Shown piece by piece: positions 1 through 5,553 of a stretch of 6,889 nucleotides of DNA. The DNA comes from Pseudomonadota bacterium (GTDB lineage: Bacteria > Pseudomonadota > Alphaproteobacteria > Rhodobacterales > Rhodobacteraceae): positions 1 to 6,889 of the forward strand of contig JAKAJW010000470.1 of assembly GCA_021813645.1 (NCBI GenBank), read 5' to 3'. Every line of letters starts with the position of its first letter. The stretch's first letter is position 1. The notes beneath the pieces were generated by a model, which was not told the DNA's origin, searched no databases, and worked only from the letters and a program-made list of their open reading frames with translations. The translations under genes and the position numbers were made by a program.

Positions 1-1179
1 ACGATCCGCGTCGATCTCGACAGGGTGGAGCGGCTGATCAACGCGGTCGGCGAATTGGTGATCACCCAGGCGATGTTGTCGCAGCGCCTGGCCGATTCCG
101 GCCTCTCATCCACCTCGGAAATCGGCGCGGGGCTCGACGCCTTCCGCAATCTCACCGGCGAGATCCAGGAAAGCGTGATGGCGATCCGGGCGCAATCCAT
201 CAAGCCGCTGTTCCAGCGCATGGGGCGCATCGTGCGCGAGGCGGCGATCATCTCTGGCAAGACGGTGCAGCTGGTCACGGAAGGCGAGTCGACCGAGGTC
301 GACAAGACCGTGATCGAGCGGCTCGCCGACCCGCTGACACATATCCTGCGCAACGCGGTGGACCACGGGGTCGAGTCGGAAGAGAAGCGCCTGGCCGCCG
401 GCAAGGACGCCTGCGGCACGATCCGCCTGATGGCGGCCCACCGTTCCGGCCGGGTCGTCATCGAGGTCTCCGACGATGGCGCCGGCATCAACCGCGAGCG
501 GGTGAAGTCGATCGCGATCGAGCGCGGCCTGATCGACCCCGCCATCGAGCTCTCCGACAGCGAGATCGACAAGCTCCTGTTCCTGCCGGGTTTCTCGACG
601 AGCTCGCAGGTTTCCGACCTGTCGGGCCGCGGCGTCGGCATGGATGTCGTCAAGCGTTCGATCCAGTCGCTCGGCGGCCGCGTGGCGATCCAGTCGAATC
701 CAGGTCAGGGAACTACCATGTCCATCAGCTTGCCGCTCACGCTGGCGGTGCTGGACGGGATGGTGGTCGAGGTCTGCGATCAGACCATGGTCGTGCCGCT
801 GACGACGGTGGTGGAGACGCTCCGCCCCGCCCCCGGCGATTTGCACGCGATCGGACAGGATACCGAAGTCGTCTCGGTCCGCGATTCGATCGTGCCGGTG
901 ATCGACCTCGGTCGCGTCTTCGGCTTCCGGCCGGAGGGCTATCCGAAAGACAAGGTGATCCTGCTCCTGGTCGAAACGGACGAGCGGTCGCGCTATGCGC
1001 TCGCCGTCGACGCGATCCGCGACCAGCGCCAGGTCGTCATCAAAGGGCTCGAGGCCAATTATGGGCATGTGGCCGGCATTGCCGCGGCCACCATCCTCGG
1101 CAACGGGCAAATCGCACTCATCATCGATCCCGAGGACACCGTTGCCCAATCCCGGCAATTGGCCGCTTCGGCTTGCTAG
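1..1179 (+). CDS. cheA: Chemotaxis histidine kinase CheA, C-terminal part (5' truncated by window)
   Basis: Cytoplasmic kinase that phosphorylates CheY (and CheB) under control of chemoreceptors and CheW. The reading frame is open from base 1, so the true start, the P1 phosphotransfer domain with its His, and the P2 domain lie upstream; the 392 visible residues are the dimerisation, ATPase and regulatory parts. The fragment opens in the dimerisation helix (RVERLINAVGELV). The HATPase domain shows an N box (LRNAVDHG, near 346-369), a G1 box (DDGAGI, near 472-489), an F-box-like LPGFSTS stretch and a G2 box (GRGVGM, 625-642). From about 733 to 1150 is the CheW-like P5 domain, with VPLTTVVETLRP and a VPVIDLGRVFG strand. 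No broken motif is visible, so the kinase core looks active. It ends in TAG, 18 nt before cheW, and is co-transcribed with it by spacing. The family call is secure; which CheA paralogue it is cannot be judged. Confidence 0.97.
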   Translation, partial: TIRVDLDRVERLINAVGELVITQAMLSQRLADSGLSSTSEIGAGLDAFRNLTGEIQESVMAIRAQSIKPLFQRMGRIVREAAIISGKTVQLVTEGESTEVDKTVIERLADPLTHILRNAVDHGVESEEKRLAAGKDACGTIRLMAAHRSGRVVIEVSDDGAGINRERVKSIAIERGLIDPAIELSDSEIDKLLFLPGFSTSSQVSDLSGRGVGMDVVKRSIQSLGGRVAIQSNPGQGTTMSISLPLTLAVLDGMVVEVCDQTMVVPLTTVVETLRPAPGDLHAIGQDTEVVSVRDSIVPVIDLGRVFGFRPEGYPKDKVILLLVETDERSRYALAVDAIRDQRQVVIKGLEANYGHVAGIAAATILGNGQIALIIDPEDTVAQSRQLAASAC

Positions 1180-1197
1180 ATTCAGGAGACCCGAGAG

Positions 1198-1677
1198 ATG
1201 TCATTTCAGGATCAGATCGAAGCCACGACCGCGCGCAGCACGATGCGCGAGTTGGTGACCTTCAAGGCAGCGGATCAGGATTTCTGCGTCGATATCATGT
1301 CGATCCGCGAAATCCGCGGCTGGTCGAAGACTACGATCATGCCGCATGCGCCCGACTATGTGCTCGGCGTGATGAACCTGCGCGGCTCGGTGGTCCCCGT
1401 CATCGACCTGTCGCGCAGGCTCGGCCTCGGCGTGACCAAGGCGGACGAACGCCATGTCATCATCATCGCCCTGATCGACAAGCAGACCGTCGGGCTTCTG
1501 GTCGAGTCGGTCTCCGACATCCTCGGCATCAACACCGAGAGCATCCAGCCGACCCCCGAGATCGCCTCGGATACCGCGCGTAGCTTCGTGGCCGGCATCA
1601 TCTGCATCGAAAAGCGGACACTGCGGCTGATCGATCTGGAAAAGCTCCTTCCGCAAGCCGCGTTGGATCTGGCCTGA
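1198..1677 (+). CDS. cheW: Chemotaxis coupling protein CheW
   Basis: Adaptor that links CheA to the tips of chemoreceptors in the cytoplasmic signalling array; it has no enzyme activity. The protein is 159 residues, the usual size for a single-domain CheW. Visible family features are the FCVDIMSIREIRGW strand near residues 29-42, the NLRGSVVPVIDL core (residues 60-71) with the conserved Arg at position 62, a GLLVESVSDIL strand near 100, and a C-terminal RLIDLEKLL strand. The N-terminal 17 residues are a polar extension. The ATG is supported by an AGGAG at 1184-1188, 9 nt upstream, and by no better start inside. It sits between cheA and cheR with gaps of 18 and 2 nt, which fits one transcript. 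It resembles the C-terminal domain of the upstream CheA, as expected for this family. Confidence 0.97.
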   Translation: MSFQDQIEATTARSTMRELVTFKAADQDFCVDIMSIREIRGWSKTTIMPHAPDYVLGVMNLRGSVVPVIDLSRRLGLGVTKADERHVIIIALIDKQTVGLLVESVSDILGINTESIQPTPEIASDTARSFVAGIICIEKRTLRLIDLEKLLPQAALDLA

Positions 1678-1679
1678 CG

Positions 1680-2573
1680 ATGCAGACGAACGCGAGTCAT
1701 ACCGGCGCCTCGGATCGGGATTTCCTCTACACCAAGGAGGATTTCCGGTTCATCGCCCGCCTAGCCTACGAAGAGGCCGGCATCACGTTGCCGGAGTCGA
1801 AGGAGATGCTGGTCTATTCGCGGTTGGGAAAGCGGCTGCGGGCACTCGGCATCTCCGAGTTCAAGGCCTATTGCGCCTTGCTGAGCTCCGAAGGCGCCGG
1901 CGACGAGCGCCGCAAGATGATCTCTGCGCTCACCACCAACGTCACCCGCTTCTTCCGCGAAGAGCACCATTTCCGCCACCTGTCCACCGCGATCCTGCCG
2001 GACTTGATCGCCCGCGCCCAAAAGGGCGGACGGCTGCGGATCTGGTCCGCCGGGTGCTCGACTGGAGAAGAGGCCTATTCGATCGCCTTCACCCTGCTGA
2101 AGGCCTTTCCCGAAGCGGCCCGCTTCAACGTCCGCATCCTCGCCACGGATGTCGACCCGGAGGTGATCGCGGTGGCCCGGCGCGGCCGCTACCGCGGCGA
2201 GGCCGCCTCGGCTTTGCCGGATTGGGTGCGCTCCAACTACGTCTCCTCGGTCGATGGGGCCGAGGGCGGCATCGAAGTGAACGAACAGATCCGGAATTTC
2301 ATCGATTTCCGCCTGCTCAACCTGATTCAGCCGCTGCCGATGAAGGGCCCGTTCGACGTCATCTTCTGCCGCAACGTCACCATCTATTTCGACGCCGCGA
2401 CCCAGGACCGCCTGTGGGAGGCCTTCTCTCGCGTCATGGCGCCCGGCAGCCACCTCTATATCGGCCATTCGGAACGGCTATCGCCGCGAATGTCGTCGCA
2501 TTTCGCGACGGTCGGCATGACGAGCTACCGGTTGCTGCCTGCCACGGCAGCGTCTGCGACCAGCAAAGGATAA
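1680..2573 (+). CDS. cheR: Chemoreceptor glutamate methyltransferase CheR
   Basis: Transfers methyl groups from S-adenosylmethionine to glutamates of chemoreceptors, the adaptation step opposed by CheB. At 297 residues it is a normal CheR length. The N-terminal helical CheR domain covers about residues 18-80 and is followed by the conserved NVTRFFRE segment (87-94). The SAM-binding fold has motif I WSAGCSTGEEAYS (122-134), ATDVDPE (155-161) for ribose binding, and FCRNVTIYFD (229-238), then the GHSERL strand near the end. The start is an ATG only 2 nt after the cheW stop (TGACGATG) with just a weak GGA upstream, so translational coupling to cheW is likely. No cheB follows in this window. The C-terminal 15 or so residues are low-complexity (Ala/Thr/Ser). 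It is a free-standing CheR, not a fusion. Confidence 0.97.
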   Translation: MQTNASHTGASDRDFLYTKEDFRFIARLAYEEAGITLPESKEMLVYSRLGKRLRALGISEFKAYCALLSSEGAGDERRKMISALTTNVTRFFREEHHFRHLSTAILPDLIARAQKGGRLRIWSAGCSTGEEAYSIAFTLLKAFPEAARFNVRILATDVDPEVIAVARRGRYRGEAASALPDWVRSNYVSSVDGAEGGIEVNEQIRNFIDFRLLNLIQPLPMKGPFDVIFCRNVTIYFDAATQDRLWEAFSRVMAPGSHLYIGHSERLSPRMSSHFATVGMTSYRLLPATAASATSKG

Positions 2574-2580
2574 TATTACG

Positions 2581-2967
2581 ATGTCGCTGAAAGATACGCT
2601 TCGCATCATGGTCGTGGACGATATGTCCACCAGCCGCGCGCTGGTCATGCAGGCACTCGACGAGATCGGCATCCGTCACGTCGACCACCGCAACGATCCC
2701 GCCCAGGCCCTGCGCTCGCTGGTCGCGAGCCCCGTCCACCTGGTGCTGTCGGATTACAACATGCCGGGCATGGACGGGCTGCAACTGCTGCAGGCGCTGC
2801 GCCAGACCAAGAGCACACATGGCATCGGCTTTATCCTGATCACCGGCCGGGCCGACAAAACCCTCATCGAAAAGGGGCGCACATTGGGGATGAACAATTT
2901 CCTGCTCAAACCGTTCACGACGGCGAGTCTGAAAGCCTGCATCCAAGCCGTTGTCGGGCCGGTCTGA
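2581..2967 (+). CDS. cheY: Single-domain response regulator CheY
   Basis: Receiver-only protein phosphorylated by CheA; in the phosphorylated form it normally binds the flagellar motor switch. It has 128 residues with all receiver residues in place: the acidic pair Asp13-Asp14, phospho-acceptor Asp58 in LSDYNMPGMDG, Thr88 and Lys110 in LLKPF. The aromatic switch position is Phe107 rather than the Tyr of enteric CheY. There is no output domain, which fits a CheY rather than CheB. The start ATG has an AAGGA just before and over the cheR stop (2566-2570), about 10 nt upstream, so this gene has its own ribosome binding site, unlike cheR and the gene after it. It is followed after 2 nt by a candidate CheY-P phosphatase gene. 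A phosphate-sink or adaptation role instead of motor control cannot be excluded from sequence. Confidence 0.95.
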   Translation: MSLKDTLRIMVVDDMSTSRALVMQALDEIGIRHVDHRNDPAQALRSLVASPVHLVLSDYNMPGMDGLQLLQALRQTKSTHGIGFILITGRADKTLIEKGRTLGMNNFLLKPFTTASLKACIQAVVGPV

Positions 2968-2969
2968 CG

Positions 2970-3338
2970 ATGGGCCTGGAAAGCGATCATAGGGACCTCG
3001 CGATGCTCTTGGCCCGCCTCGGCGCCCAATTGCACGAGGTCAATCGGCTGGGTCAGACGGTGGAAGAGGCGATCGGCGATCTCATCAGGCATACCAACCA
3101 TTCCGGCATGAGCCCCGCCAGTTCGTTTCAAAGCCTCGACGTGCTGGTGCAATCGATCGACAGCCTCGCCGTCTATGTCGAGGCGCTCGCCGCGGCCGTG
3201 CCCGAAGGCACGCGGATCGACGCGCAGGAAGCCATGAAACGGGTCAAGTTGCGTGCGCTTTCGCATGCCCTGACGGCGCTCGAGCACCCCGACGATCTCA
3301 CGCCGCCGGCAGACCACGAAGACCTGCACTTGTTCTAG
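2970..3338 (+). CDS. Small che-operon protein, candidate CheZ/CheT-like CheY-P phosphatase
   Basis: I do not recognise a named family over the full length. The 122-residue product looks almost wholly helical (about 5-44, 52-76 and 84-105), followed by a short Pro-containing acidic linker and a tail. Two local features stand out. Residues 53-61 read FQSLDVLVQ, giving a D-x-x-x-Q motif (Asp57, Gln61) in a helix, the arrangement of the catalytic Asp and Gln in CheZ. The protein ends HEDLHLF, an acidic amphipathic tail closing in Leu-Phe after a flexible DDLTPPAD linker; CheZ binds CheY through a similar acidic C-terminal peptide ending in Phe. It starts 2 nt after cheY (TGACGATG, no clear Shine-Dalgarno), so its synthesis is probably coupled to cheY. 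It is much shorter than enteric CheZ (about 214 residues) and nearer in size to rhizobial CheT. That it is a real gene is very likely; the phosphatase role is inference. Confidence 0.88.
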   Translation: MGLESDHRDLAMLLARLGAQLHEVNRLGQTVEEAIGDLIRHTNHSGMSPASSFQSLDVLVQSIDSLAVYVEALAAAVPEGTRIDAQEAMKRVKLRALSHALTALEHPDDLTPPADHEDLHLF

Positions 3339-3348
3339 GTGGCCGCAT

Positions 3349-3413
3349 CGGCCGCCGGGCCGCAGGATCGATTTTCAAAGGACTGGCCCTTCGCGGGCCA
3401 CCCCGCACCGGGG
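3349..3413 (+). terminator. Cluster of three GC hairpins after the che operon, possible terminator
   Basis: Three short perfect stem-loops lie in a row 10-75 nt after the last che stop codon. They are CGGCC/GGCCG (3349-3353 with 3358-3362), TGGCCC/GGGCCA with a TTCGC loop (3384-3389 with 3395-3400), and CCCCG/CGGGG with a 3-nt loop (3401-3405 with 3409-3413). The first is followed 8 nt later by ATTTT; the other two have no T-run. Position fits the end of the operon, but a factor-independent terminator is not proven, and short GC stems arise by chance in such GC-rich DNA. Confidence 0.35.
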
Positions 3414-3439
3414 CGCAACGCGGATTTGTACAAGGGGCG

Positions 3440-3468
3440 TTTTCCCTGGCCCACTCTACCGCTACAAC
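3440..3468 (+). promoter_or_regulatory. Weak promoter-like pair upstream of the 2-hydroxyacid dehydrogenase gene
   Basis: TTTTCC (3440-3445) and TACAAC (3463-3468) are 17 nt apart, and the second lies 28 nt before the ATG at 3497. Matches to the sigma-70-type consensus are partial (about 3 and 4 of 6). A perfect 8-bp palindrome TTGTACAA (3426-3433) lies just upstream. The rest of the 3339-3496 gap beyond the hairpins shows nothing else I can name. A promoter is expected here because of the gap and the change of function, but this exact placement is tentative. Confidence 0.22.
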
Positions 3469-3496
3469 AGGCGCGGTGTGGCCTGCGGGGAAATTC

Positions 3497-4432
3497 ATGA
3501 CAATCAGGGTGCTGTTTGCAGCGGGAGCGAAGCTCTGGCCGGAGTATGAGGCGCCGCTGCGGCGGGCCTTCGCCGAGGCCGGGCTGGCGGTGGAGATGAC
3601 GCCGGAGATGGCGGCCGAGACGGTGGACTACATCGTCTTCGCGCCGGGCGGTACGATCACGGATTTCGCGCCCTACCGGCGCTGCAAGGCGGTCCTGAAC
3701 CTCTGGGCCGGGGTGGAGCGGATCGTCGGCCTGCCGGGGCTGACCCAGCCGCTGTGCCGGATGGTCGATCCCGCACTGACCGAGGGCATGGTGGAATATG
3801 TCCTGGGCCATGTGCTGCGCTACCACCTGGGCATGGATCGCTTCCTGCAGGGCCAGGACGGGGTCTGGCGCAACGCGATGATCCCGCCGATCGCACGGGA
3901 GCGGAAGGTGACGATGCTCGGGCTCGGGGCGCTCGGGGCGGCCTGCGCCCAGGCCCTGGCCGGGCTGCATTTCCCGGTCCGCGGCTGGAGCCGGACAGCA
4001 AGGCAAGTGCCCGGAGTCGAATGCTTTTCCGGAACCTCTGGGCTGACGGAGGCGCTGACCGGGGCGGAGATCGTCGTGCTGCTGCTGCCGCTGACGGCAG
4101 AGACCGACACCCTGCTGAGCGCCGAGCGGATAGCGCTGATGGCGCCTGGCGGATATGTCATCAACCCCGGGCGCGGGGCGCTGATCGACGATGCGGCGCT
4201 GCTCGCGGCGCTGGACGCGGGCCAGCTCGGCGGGGCGACGCTCGATGTCTTCCGCACCGAGCCGCTGCCGCCGGCGCATCCGTTCTGGGCGCATCCGAAG
4301 GTGACCGTCACGCCGCATGTGGCGGCCGATACCCGGGCCGAAAGCGCCAGCCGGGTGATCGCCGAGAACATCCGCCGGGGGGAAGCCGGCGCGCCGTTCC
4401 TGCATCTGGTCGACCGCGCGCGGGGCTATTGA
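3497..4432 (+). CDS. ghrA: D-2-hydroxyacid dehydrogenase, glyoxylate/hydroxypyruvate reductase A type
   Basis: Cytosolic NAD(P)H-dependent enzyme expected to reduce glyoxylate or hydroxypyruvate to the 2-hydroxyacid. It has 311 residues, the size of GhrA. The N-terminal substrate domain has NLWAGVERIV (68-77). The Rossmann domain starts at VTMLGLGALG with GxGxxG at 142-147, then SRT after the second strand, a choice usually linked to NADPH. The catalytic set is visible: Arg226 in NPGRGALID, Glu255 in FRTEPLP and His274 in TPHVAA. The N-terminal third is the divergent type seen in GhrA rather than in SerA or LdhA. ATG 3497 was chosen over an in-frame GTG at 3476 because GGGGA at 3487-3491 is well placed and the family begins at MTIRVLFA. 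It is separate from the che operon by 158 nt and convergent with the rpiR-type gene; a functional link to the genes beyond is possible, not shown. Confidence 0.92.
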   Translation: MTIRVLFAAGAKLWPEYEAPLRRAFAEAGLAVEMTPEMAAETVDYIVFAPGGTITDFAPYRRCKAVLNLWAGVERIVGLPGLTQPLCRMVDPALTEGMVEYVLGHVLRYHLGMDRFLQGQDGVWRNAMIPPIARERKVTMLGLGALGAACAQALAGLHFPVRGWSRTARQVPGVECFSGTSGLTEALTGAEIVVLLLPLTAETDTLLSAERIALMAPGGYVINPGRGALIDDAALLAALDAGQLGGATLDVFRTEPLPPAHPFWAHPKVTVTPHVAADTRAESASRVIAENIRRGEAGAPFLHLVDRARGY

Positions 4433-4445
4433 GCGCGGCGTTGCC

Positions 4446-4457
4446 GACCGTTCGGTC
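4446..4457. repeat. Small inverted repeat GACCG-TT-CGGTC
   Basis: Perfect 5-bp arms around TT, 14 nt after the dehydrogenase stop and 4 nt before the 11-bp repeat array. The arms share the ACCG core of that array, so it may be part of the same element. As RNA it would form a small hairpin followed by CAAATACC, too weak and without a T-run to call a terminator. Confidence 0.5.
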
Positions 4458-4461
4458 AAAT

Positions 4462-4528
4462 ACCGATTTCGCACCGATATCGCACCGATTTGACACCGAC
4501 GTCGTACCGATGTGGGCACCGAAGCGGC
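4462..4528. repeat. Tandem ACCGA-cored repeat array, 11-bp period
   Basis: ACCGA starts at 4462, 4473, 4484, 4495, 4506 and 4518, so spacing is 11, 11, 11, 11 and 12 bp. The units read roughly ACCGAtttcgc with variation after the core; two contain 8-bp palindromes, CGATATCG (4475-4482) and CGACGTCG (4497-4504). A step of about one helical turn puts every core on the same DNA face. It lies in the gap between two convergent genes, where coding constraint is absent. It could be a protein-binding array, a decayed minisatellite, or a boundary element; units are too short and lack spacers for CRISPR. Confidence 0.8.
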
Positions 4529-4531
4529 GGG

Positions 4532-4550
4532 GCCGGCCGCGCGGGCCGGC
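4532..4550 (-). terminator. GC-rich hairpin directly after the rpiR-type stop codon
   Basis: Perfect 7-bp stem GCCGGCC (4532-4538) with GGCCGGC (4544-4550) around a GCGCG loop, starting at the base next to the TGA of the - strand gene. It lies between convergent genes and would fold in both transcripts, so it may end or protect either RNA. There is no T-run on either side, so a classical intrinsic terminator is not established. Confidence 0.45.
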
Positions 4551-5420
4551 TCACTTGAAGCGGCGGAAGAAGCGGGCGCGGTCGTAGAGCCCCTCGAGCC
4601 GTTTCATCCGCGCCTCGGTCTGCGGCCAGGTGCGCGCCTCGACGCCGGCCATCAGCGTCTCCACCAGCACCTGGATCGAGACGGTGGAGTCCCAGGCCGA
4701 GGGCGCCTCGACATGGGCGGCGAAGCTGTGGCGGGCGAGGCTGGCCGCCGGGGACAGCCACTGGTCGGTGAACAGCACCACCTCGGCGCCCTGCTCCACC
4801 GCCATCTCGCAGATGCCGAGCACCGAGTTCTCGTAGCGGCGGATGTCGAAGGCGACCAGCACGTCGCCCGGGCCGACGTCGATCAGCGCGGCGGGCCAGG
4901 CGCCGGACAGTTCCGACATCAGCGCGACGTCGGGACGGACCACTTTCATATGGGTGACGAAATAATCGGCGATCGCATGGGTGATGCGGCCGCCGAGCGC
5001 GGTGACCCGGCGCGACGTATCGGCCAAAAGGTCGCAGGCGGCGTCGAATTCGGCGTGGTCGATGCGCGACAGCGTGGCCTGCAGGTTGCCCATCACCGCA
5101 TCGGCGAAGCGGTTCAGGATATGGGTGTCGGGCGCGCCGGAGGCCCAGCGGTCATGCTTGACCAGGGGCGAGACCAACATCTCTTCCACCTCGGCGCGCA
5201 GGCTGGCCTGGAAATCGGGATAGCCCTTGAAGCCGAGCTTCTGCACCAGGCGCACCACCGTCGGGGTCGAGACATCGGCCGCCTTGGCCAGCGCGGTGAT
5301 CGAACCGAGCGCGGCGACCGGGTAGTTCGCCAGGACATGCGTGGCGAGTTGGCGCTCGGCCCGCGTCAGGCTCGCCAGCCCGCCCGAAAGCCGTGCCTCG
5401 ATCGTTCCCTGATCGGTCAT
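4551..5420 (-). CDS. RpiR-family transcriptional regulator (HTH plus SIS domain)
   Basis: DNA-binding regulator whose C-terminal SIS domain usually senses a sugar phosphate or related metabolite. The 289 residues have the two-domain RpiR layout: an N-terminal helical region with LTRAERQLATHVLAN (18-32), the helix-turn-helix ALAKAADVSTPTVVRLVQKLGFKGYPDF (43-70), and a SIS domain from about 115 to 255 with the ALGGRITHAIADYF sugar-phosphate loop and VLVAFDIRRYEN. The C-terminus ends in a basic RFFRRFK. ATG 5420 was chosen over an in-frame TTG at 5483 because a G-run just before it (complement of 5424-5430) can serve as Shine-Dalgarno and the family begins close to the HTH; the longer form would also run through the probable promoter. 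It is divergent from the amidohydrolase gene, with a shared inverted repeat in the gap, so it probably controls that gene and itself. The effector is unknown. Confidence 0.93.
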   Translation of the reverse strand: MTDQGTIEARLSGGLASLTRAERQLATHVLANYPVAALGSITALAKAADVSTPTVVRLVQKLGFKGYPDFQASLRAEVEEMLVSPLVKHDRWASGAPDTHILNRFADAVMGNLQATLSRIDHAEFDAACDLLADTSRRVTALGGRITHAIADYFVTHMKVVRPDVALMSELSGAWPAALIDVGPGDVLVAFDIRRYENSVLGICEMAVEQGAEVVLFTDQWLSPAASLARHSFAAHVEAPSAWDSTVSIQVLVETLMAGVEARTWPQTEARMKRLEGLYDRARFFRRFK

Positions 5421-5458
5421 TCGCCCCCCCTGGCCCCAGCCGAAACCCACCTTTTGGA

Positions 5459-5495
5459 AAGATTGTAACAGACTTCGGCGCAAAGAAACAATCTT
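5459..5495. promoter_or_regulatory. Perfect inverted repeat in divergent gap, probable RpiR operator
   Basis: AAGATTGT (5459-5466) and ACAATCTT (5488-5495) are exact reverse complements, separated by 21 nt, giving 29 bp between arm starts. The left arm overlaps the probable -10 of the regulator gene, and the right arm overlaps its -35 as well as the TTGACA facing the amidohydrolase gene. Binding here would block both directions. The local sequence is also AT-richer than its surroundings. RpiR proteins commonly bind next to their own gene; that this repeat is the site is inference. Confidence 0.55.
5462..5491 (-). promoter_or_regulatory. Probable promoter of the rpiR-type gene
   Basis: Read on the - strand, TTGTTT (5491-5486) is followed after 18 nt by TACAAT (5467-5462), which matches 5 of 6 bases of TATAAT. 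Transcription would start near 5455, leaving a leader of about 35 nt before ATG 5420. Both hexamers lie inside or beside the inverted repeat, which fits autoregulation. Confidence 0.45.
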
Positions 5496-5522
5496 GACAG
5501 TTCCGCGCGGCTCGGGTGAGCC
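5494..5522 (+). promoter_or_regulatory. Possible promoter of the amidohydrolase gene
   Basis: TTGACA (5494-5499) is a perfect -35 hexamer. No good -10 follows: 17 nt on is TGAGCC (5517-5522). Alphaproteobacterial promoters often have a poor -10, and an activator may be required. The start would fall about 25-30 nt before ATG 5554. The -35 overlaps the right arm of the inverted repeat by two bases. Confidence 0.35.
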
Positions 5523-5553
5523 TCGCGCAGTTACGAGATGAGGCCATTACGCG

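Noticed and set aside
3426..3433. TTGTACAA palindrome as an operator for the dehydrogenase
   Set aside because: A lone 8-bp palindrome without a regulator nearby or a second copy is not enough evidence.
3476..3496. GTG start 21 nt upstream for the dehydrogenase
   Set aside because: Adds seven residues not expected for the family and would place the good GGGGA ribosome binding site inside the gene.
3335..4519. 394-codon open frame on the - strand across the dehydrogenase gene
   Set aside because: Its translation is Arg/Gly/Pro/His-rich without a recognisable motif and lies wholly antisense to a clear GhrA-type protein; long antisense frames are expected in DNA this GC-rich.
4462..4528. CRISPR array for the 11-bp repeats
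   Set aside because: Repeats are directly tandem with a 5-6 bp core and no unique spacers of 25-40 bp; no cas gene is present.
4512..5468. 318-codon open frame on the + strand opposite the rpiR-type gene
   Set aside because: Low-complexity Gly/His/Arg translation, no family motif, antisense to a protein with clear HTH and SIS domains.
5421..5483. TTG start giving a 310-residue RpiR-type protein
   Set aside because: The extra 21 residues have no family counterpart and cover the likely promoter and operator; ATG 5420 has a G-rich ribosome binding site.
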